Shown: one piece after another, positions 59,290-64,000 of the stretch
Numbering within the stretch: position 1 is the first letter of the stretch
Layout of the letters: each line of letters starts with the position of its first letter
DNA from: Cyathus striatus
Taxonomy: Eukaryota; Basidiomycota; Agaricomycetes; Agaricales; Nidulariaceae
Direction: 5' to 3'
Assembly (NCBI GenBank): GCA_025738555.1
Contig: JAOVFP010000022.1
Coordinates: forward strand, 1,488,001-1,552,000
Length of the DNA: 64,000 nucleotides
Translations under genes and position numbers: made by a program
The notes under the pieces: model-generated
Seen by the model: only the letters and a program-made list of their open reading frames with translations
Databases searched by the model: none
Told to the model about the DNA's origin: nothing

Positions 59290-62200
59290 TTACGGCTCGA
59301 TAACTTGTACTTCCACACTCGCACTGGGAACCCGAAGTTCTCCCCCATCCTGTTCATTAGTTTGGACATCTTTAAGCCAATGTTCACTCATGGTGTTCCA
59401 CGTATTCACTTCGTATGATGTAGCATGCCGACCAAAGAGAGCTACAATGAACCACGTCTCCAAGTCGCCTAGAGGCCGTTCCGAAGTCATTTTCTCTTTA
59501 AAGATTGTGCGATAGTGGCACCACAGAGCACTGATCACTTGGAACCGAAGATGGGCTAATTGTGGTCTTTTCACTAATGTCGTTGAAAGGATAATCATAG
59601 TATAATCAAGTGGTTCTTCTTTCAATCGTTCTGTGCATTAAATATTTTAGGGCGACGTGAATCATATCATAAAAACCGGAAAAATAGCCTTACGATCAAT
59701 AAGAAGTCTGGAAAGAAGAGTTATATAACCTTTATATGTTTTAATGTCTTCCTGTATGCAATATGGTATTATCTGAGATAAGATGTCCTTCCGTACTGAA
59801 AAGATGTATCAGACTTGCATGATTACACTGTAAAGGTGATCACCATTGTTATCCTTTGCCATTAGGGATATTACTTTGGCTGCATGATATCTGAGATTCA
59901 CATTCTCAAGAAGCAATATAAATTCTTGTCGACGTTGCTTTAATTCATTAATGTCGTTATTGCTATCCTCTAGAGAGAACATGTGAGACATTAGGAAATA
60001 ACGAATATATTTAGTAAAAAGACTACGTACCGCCACTTAAGGCCAGAAAAATTAAATCCAGAGCCAAAATCCTAATCTTTTCAACGTTGTCATGTAGAGC
60101 TATAGAAATGATCTCGGGAATGGCAGAGTGGATCACCCGTACGCATGAAGCTATGGGTGAATATTACGGTCAAGTTCGCCAGTTTATTGTAAGTCCACGT
60201 ACCATATTTATGGGGGTGTGTTGGTAACTCAAGCGCAGCAGCGCGTGAAAGCCAGCGAGTACTATTAAGTGCGGGAACTATGTTCTTGGTAGCCGAGGCT
60301 GATACATCATTAACATTTCCGGTATAGTAATACCCTGGGACATAGGAATCTATTCGCACTGCCGTCAGTCAGCATGATTTGATATACCAATTTATTTCTT
60401 TATATCACTCACATGTTCGAACAAATCGTATGACAAAATCCTTTCCCCTATCGGTAATGAGCTCTAGAACCTGAGGGATCGCAGATAGGAAGGACTGAGA
60501 GATCACACCATCTAATTCGGTGAACATGTGTAAACCTGAGTGAAACAATGAAACTCAAAGATAACTCTTACCGTCATAATAAAGGCTTTCATTTTCGTAT
60601 GTTATTTTAATTCTTTCAAATGCGCTTTCAGCCTCAGTTGATGTGTCGCCTTCCTCATTTGCAATAATCTTGAGAAGAGATGGCAATAACTTGCTCAAAA
60701 CGCTTTTTATAAAATTGCCAGCAGCCCTTTCACGAAAAAAATCTTTTTGAGTGTCCCGAACAGCAACCGCCTGAGAAATAAGGTCGATCGCAATGATCGC
60801 GCGCCTGCGGATGTCAACATTCTGATCCCTCAACCCTACCCCAATTTGTCTTGCCACCAAATCCAAAATCGTTGATTTATTTGCATCAACTGTTAATATG
60901 TGAGGAATGTCAGAGAAAATACTCCAGAAACTTACTATCACCAATAAAAAGATTGACGAGTGACACTGTTATGATTCCTTTTGTGCTACGACTCAGATCC
61001 TGAGTAATAGCTTCCACAAACTTAGGTACGGAATTTCGTTCGGCTAAATCTTTCAGTGAGTAGTATTTCCCAAACTTTATTGGCTATCGACATACATTTA
61101 GAAAGCAGAATGGTCTGCAGTTTTAAATCCGTCCAAGCAACTGTAACACGATCCGATTCAAGATCCGATGCCCATTGGGCAGAGTCTAAGTACGTGGACG
61201 GAATATCTTTTGCAACTATTTCACGAATTTTTTCTGCTAGTGTGTGAGCAACTGAGGATTTGGGTTCTTTCTGTGACATTACCATGGCTCTTGACCAGCG
61301 AAGTTAAAGCCCCGATTGCCGGAATACGTGCGCTTATGTCGTTGTCGTAGCGTGCTATGTTAACTATTGCCGTCACTGCATTTTGACACTCTACCTCAAT
61401 GACATCAGCCATATAAAATGAAAGAATATCGTTCCATACAAACCTTTTTTGGCTAGTAATGTTAAAAACTCAACCCATTGCCAACTAACGCTCCGGTCTG
61501 AATCATGTGATGGCATGGGATATTTTTTGCTACGGAGGGCATCCATCAATACTGTATAAATAAGCATTAATTTTAGCCTTAAAAATCTCACTATAATCGT
61601 ACATACCATCATTATCAGAATTTGCCAGGTTAGCTAAGGACTGTATAGCATTTATTTGAACAGCTTCATCATAACTGTTGTTATCATCAACTGCGATTTC
61701 TAAAATCTTCTCCAGAGGGAAAGCAGTATCACCTGGAAATATATACTGACTTAATTGCGTGTATGAGTGGATCAAGACCTTACCTCCGAGGACAAGGGCC
61801 TCCAAGTTGTTAATCCAGATATGAAGAGTAGAACTTCCTAACTGTGACAACCTCTTGCTTTTTGATAGCCACTCATAGATTGGTTTTTCGAAATGTTCTG
61901 AGGAAAAGTTAGAATAGGTATGCATCAACTGTGTTCCTGAAAACCTGTTTGAACCAAATGGGCTAAAGCTTTCATTGCCACTGAACGGATCTCTAAATTG
62001 CATTTCTCATTGCTTGCAATGCCAATAATTATGGGAACGGCATTTTGCATCTCCTCAGGAACTAAACAATGGTGAGATGAGAAATTAGGCAGAATATTTA
62101 TTAAGGCACTTACAGTATTCAGCCATGTAACCTAGTACCTGCACCCTGATGAAGCAGCCAGGTTCTTTAGCTTCATTAATTGATTCCACATGAAGAAATA

Positions 62201-64000
62201 CATTGATTTCCTGTTCTTCAAGTACATATTGTGGTGAACCTAGTGTATCTTCAAATTGATAAGATGATTGAACAAAGCAATTCCTTTATAAATACTTACA
62301 TGAACTGCTGTCCAATGGTATATCTTTGCCCTTTATGGTGTTTAGTACTGAAGCAATGATGTCCACTGCTGCATTTTTAGCTTCTGTAGCTGAGATGGAT
62401 TTATTTTTCTATGATAGTACTAACACCATAAGTTAAAGACATACATTGGTGCCTCATTAAGGTTAGTAGTTCAAGCCATTGAATTCCTGTTGTCCATTTG
62501 TCCAGTATTCTTAAGGAGAAGTCTAAGTCTTTGGGAGGAGTGATCATATCATTTGTAATTGTCTCAGCTAGAATAAAGTATATGAGAGGAAGATAATATA
62601 CATATATACCACTTCACCAACGTTTAGCAGATACAAGAGAGGTTAAAAACTTCTGGTAATCGGTTCTCGACTCCTCTTCAAGGGTATCAATTATAACATT
62701 GACAATTTTGTAAATTCCATCATGAAAATCAACTAATTATTATTAGTATAGATCTGGAAAGAGAGATCACACTCACCTGTCTTAGAAATCAAGCATATAA
62801 TTTCAATCCAGTCACTCTTATACAAAGAAAATGTCTTAGATGTGTCTGAAAATGCTTTATTTGCTGCATTTAGAATACTTTCCAGGGTGACAGGGCCCAA
62901 AGTAATATCTGTTGTGAAATGAGTAATAATAATAAACTTATCATAATACTCAATAACCTTCATGGTTTGCAATTATGTCTTTTAGAGATTGTAATATACT
63001 ACCAACAAGAAAAAAATCTTCAGTTGCCAGTTTCATAAGCTCTGGGATCAGTGAGACATCTTGGCATAGTTGAATGGCAATTTCTCGAGGCCTCCAATAC
63101 CCAGTGCTTTTTAACTCTTTCTGTAAACGTTCTTGGAGAAGAGAATGAACAGCTGTCCCCCATTTTCCTAGTTGATACATATATATAAGAATAAATAAAA
63201 AGAGAATGAATAAATAAACACACCATTGTCATCTGCAACTAAGATCCTACTTAAAAGATTTAATTTTTTGTCGTATAATTGTTGATATAAATTTCCATTG
63301 GTTAAATCAAGGTCTCTTTTGTTTTTAAAGATAAAATGTTGAAGCCATCGCTTGGCACACTCAGATATTTTTTCCCTGCCCAGAAAGTCTCCAACATCAA
63401 ATGCACGATCAATAATAATAATCTTGATCCAGGAATCGATATCAACTTTAAGAAAAGGAACTGAAAATTATTCAAGTTAAAAACTGTTGAAAACATGACA
63501 CTAAAGTTCATAACTACCAACATTTCTCCAAGAAGTCCAAAGCTGCACTTAAAATCCTAAATTGACTTTCTCGTTCATGTAATCCATCACTAAAGGCTGT
63601 TTGTAATGATGCGTAAATTGAATGTTGAACTGTGACACAAAACTCGCCTAGATATGTATGAATTTGTCAAAAAAAAAGAACATGACAAGAGCACCCACCA
63701 TCTTGAACAATGTCGTCTGAGTCATCCAGGTTTACTAATAGTTCCATTGCAGCACTGTAAAGTTCTTTTTTCACTTCAGTAAAATATATCTTCATTATTA
63801 AACCTGCAGATTTCTTGTAGGACTTGCGAAGTACTTCATCTAAAAACAGAATTAATAATACAATAGAATGGTTTAAGTATAATTATAACCTTCAATGTTG
63901 AATTCAGAAAATGAACTCAGAACACGTAACCTAGATGATTCATTAGAGTTCTCTAATCCCTGCTGAACTGCTCGCATTGTCAGATTTGTTATCTTATTCT
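59290..64000 (-). CDS. Gene D: DUF6535-HEAT family member, 5' part outside the window
   Basis: The 3' two thirds of a close copy of gene B, cut by the window edge. Exons correspond one to one with B: 59290-59625 (C terminus) with 31327-31620, about 59870-60030 with 31850-32039, 60090-60359 with 32117-32368, 60555-60944 with 32558-32950, 61530-62003 with 33602-34015, 62733-62972 with 34744-34983, and 62950-63180 with 34961-35191. Protein differences are a few per cent in the best exons. Unlike B, the last exon reads through (ELRVPSASVEVQVIEP) to a TAA at 59290, so D keeps the longer tail. HEAT-like helix pairs fill the visible part. The membrane module, expected beyond 64000, is not visible, so integrity cannot be judged. 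Confidence 0.75.

Overview
This window is nuclear DNA from a basidiomycete fungus, most likely an Agaricomycete. The genes have many short (about 50-60 nt) GT..AG introns. The main protein family starts with the basidiomycete-type DUF6535 membrane domain, and there is a fungal-style chromodomain-bearing Ty3/gypsy retrotransposon. I saw no bacterial features, rRNA or convincing functional tRNA. Exon boundaries were read by eye from splice signals and comparison of the local paralogues.

Layout. All host genes lie on the minus strand and belong to one tandemly repeated family: an N-terminal four-helix DUF6535 membrane module followed by a long HEAT/ARM-like solenoid, with about one helical repeat per exon. 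There are four main members. Gene A has its 5' part at 23648-26190 and its 3' part at 6614-11248, and is split by 12.4 kb of mobile DNA. Gene B (31327-38363) carries an in-frame TGA. Gene C (41438-48781) is the only one in which I saw no lesion. Gene D (59290 to beyond 64000) is a near-copy of B. Relics of further members lie at 2985-3350, 49140-49480, 49760-50640 and 53340-53610. Every interval between genes holds a degenerate tandem-repeat block (1-2650, 3360-6250, 28495-30720, 38750-41090, 50830-52600, 53615-55530) built partly from units of about 0.3 kb.

The insertion in gene A is composite. From left to right it has an array of about 74-bp repeats (11271-12600), a TGTCAC-rich arm (12601-13330), a middle with a tRNA-like relic and a hairpin, and the inverted copy of that arm (14515-15318) carrying a 240-bp solo LTR with a 5-bp target duplication. 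Next comes a complete 8.17-kb chromovirus (15319-23487) with identical-length 766-bp LTRs, gag, pol (protease, RT, RNase H, integrase, chromodomain), and a spliced antisense gene between pol and the 3' LTR. A truncated LTR of another family (23488-23647) abuts the broken exon 9 of gene A.

The most interesting points are four. The antisense cargo gene encodes what looks like a circularly permuted Zn2Cys6 cluster, revealed only by splicing. The retrotransposon appears to self-prime in the Tf1/sushi manner. The LTR pair differs only by transitions, mostly at CpG. The DUF6535-HEAT array looks like a birth-and-death gene cluster, of the kind seen for fungal recognition genes, although its function is unknown.
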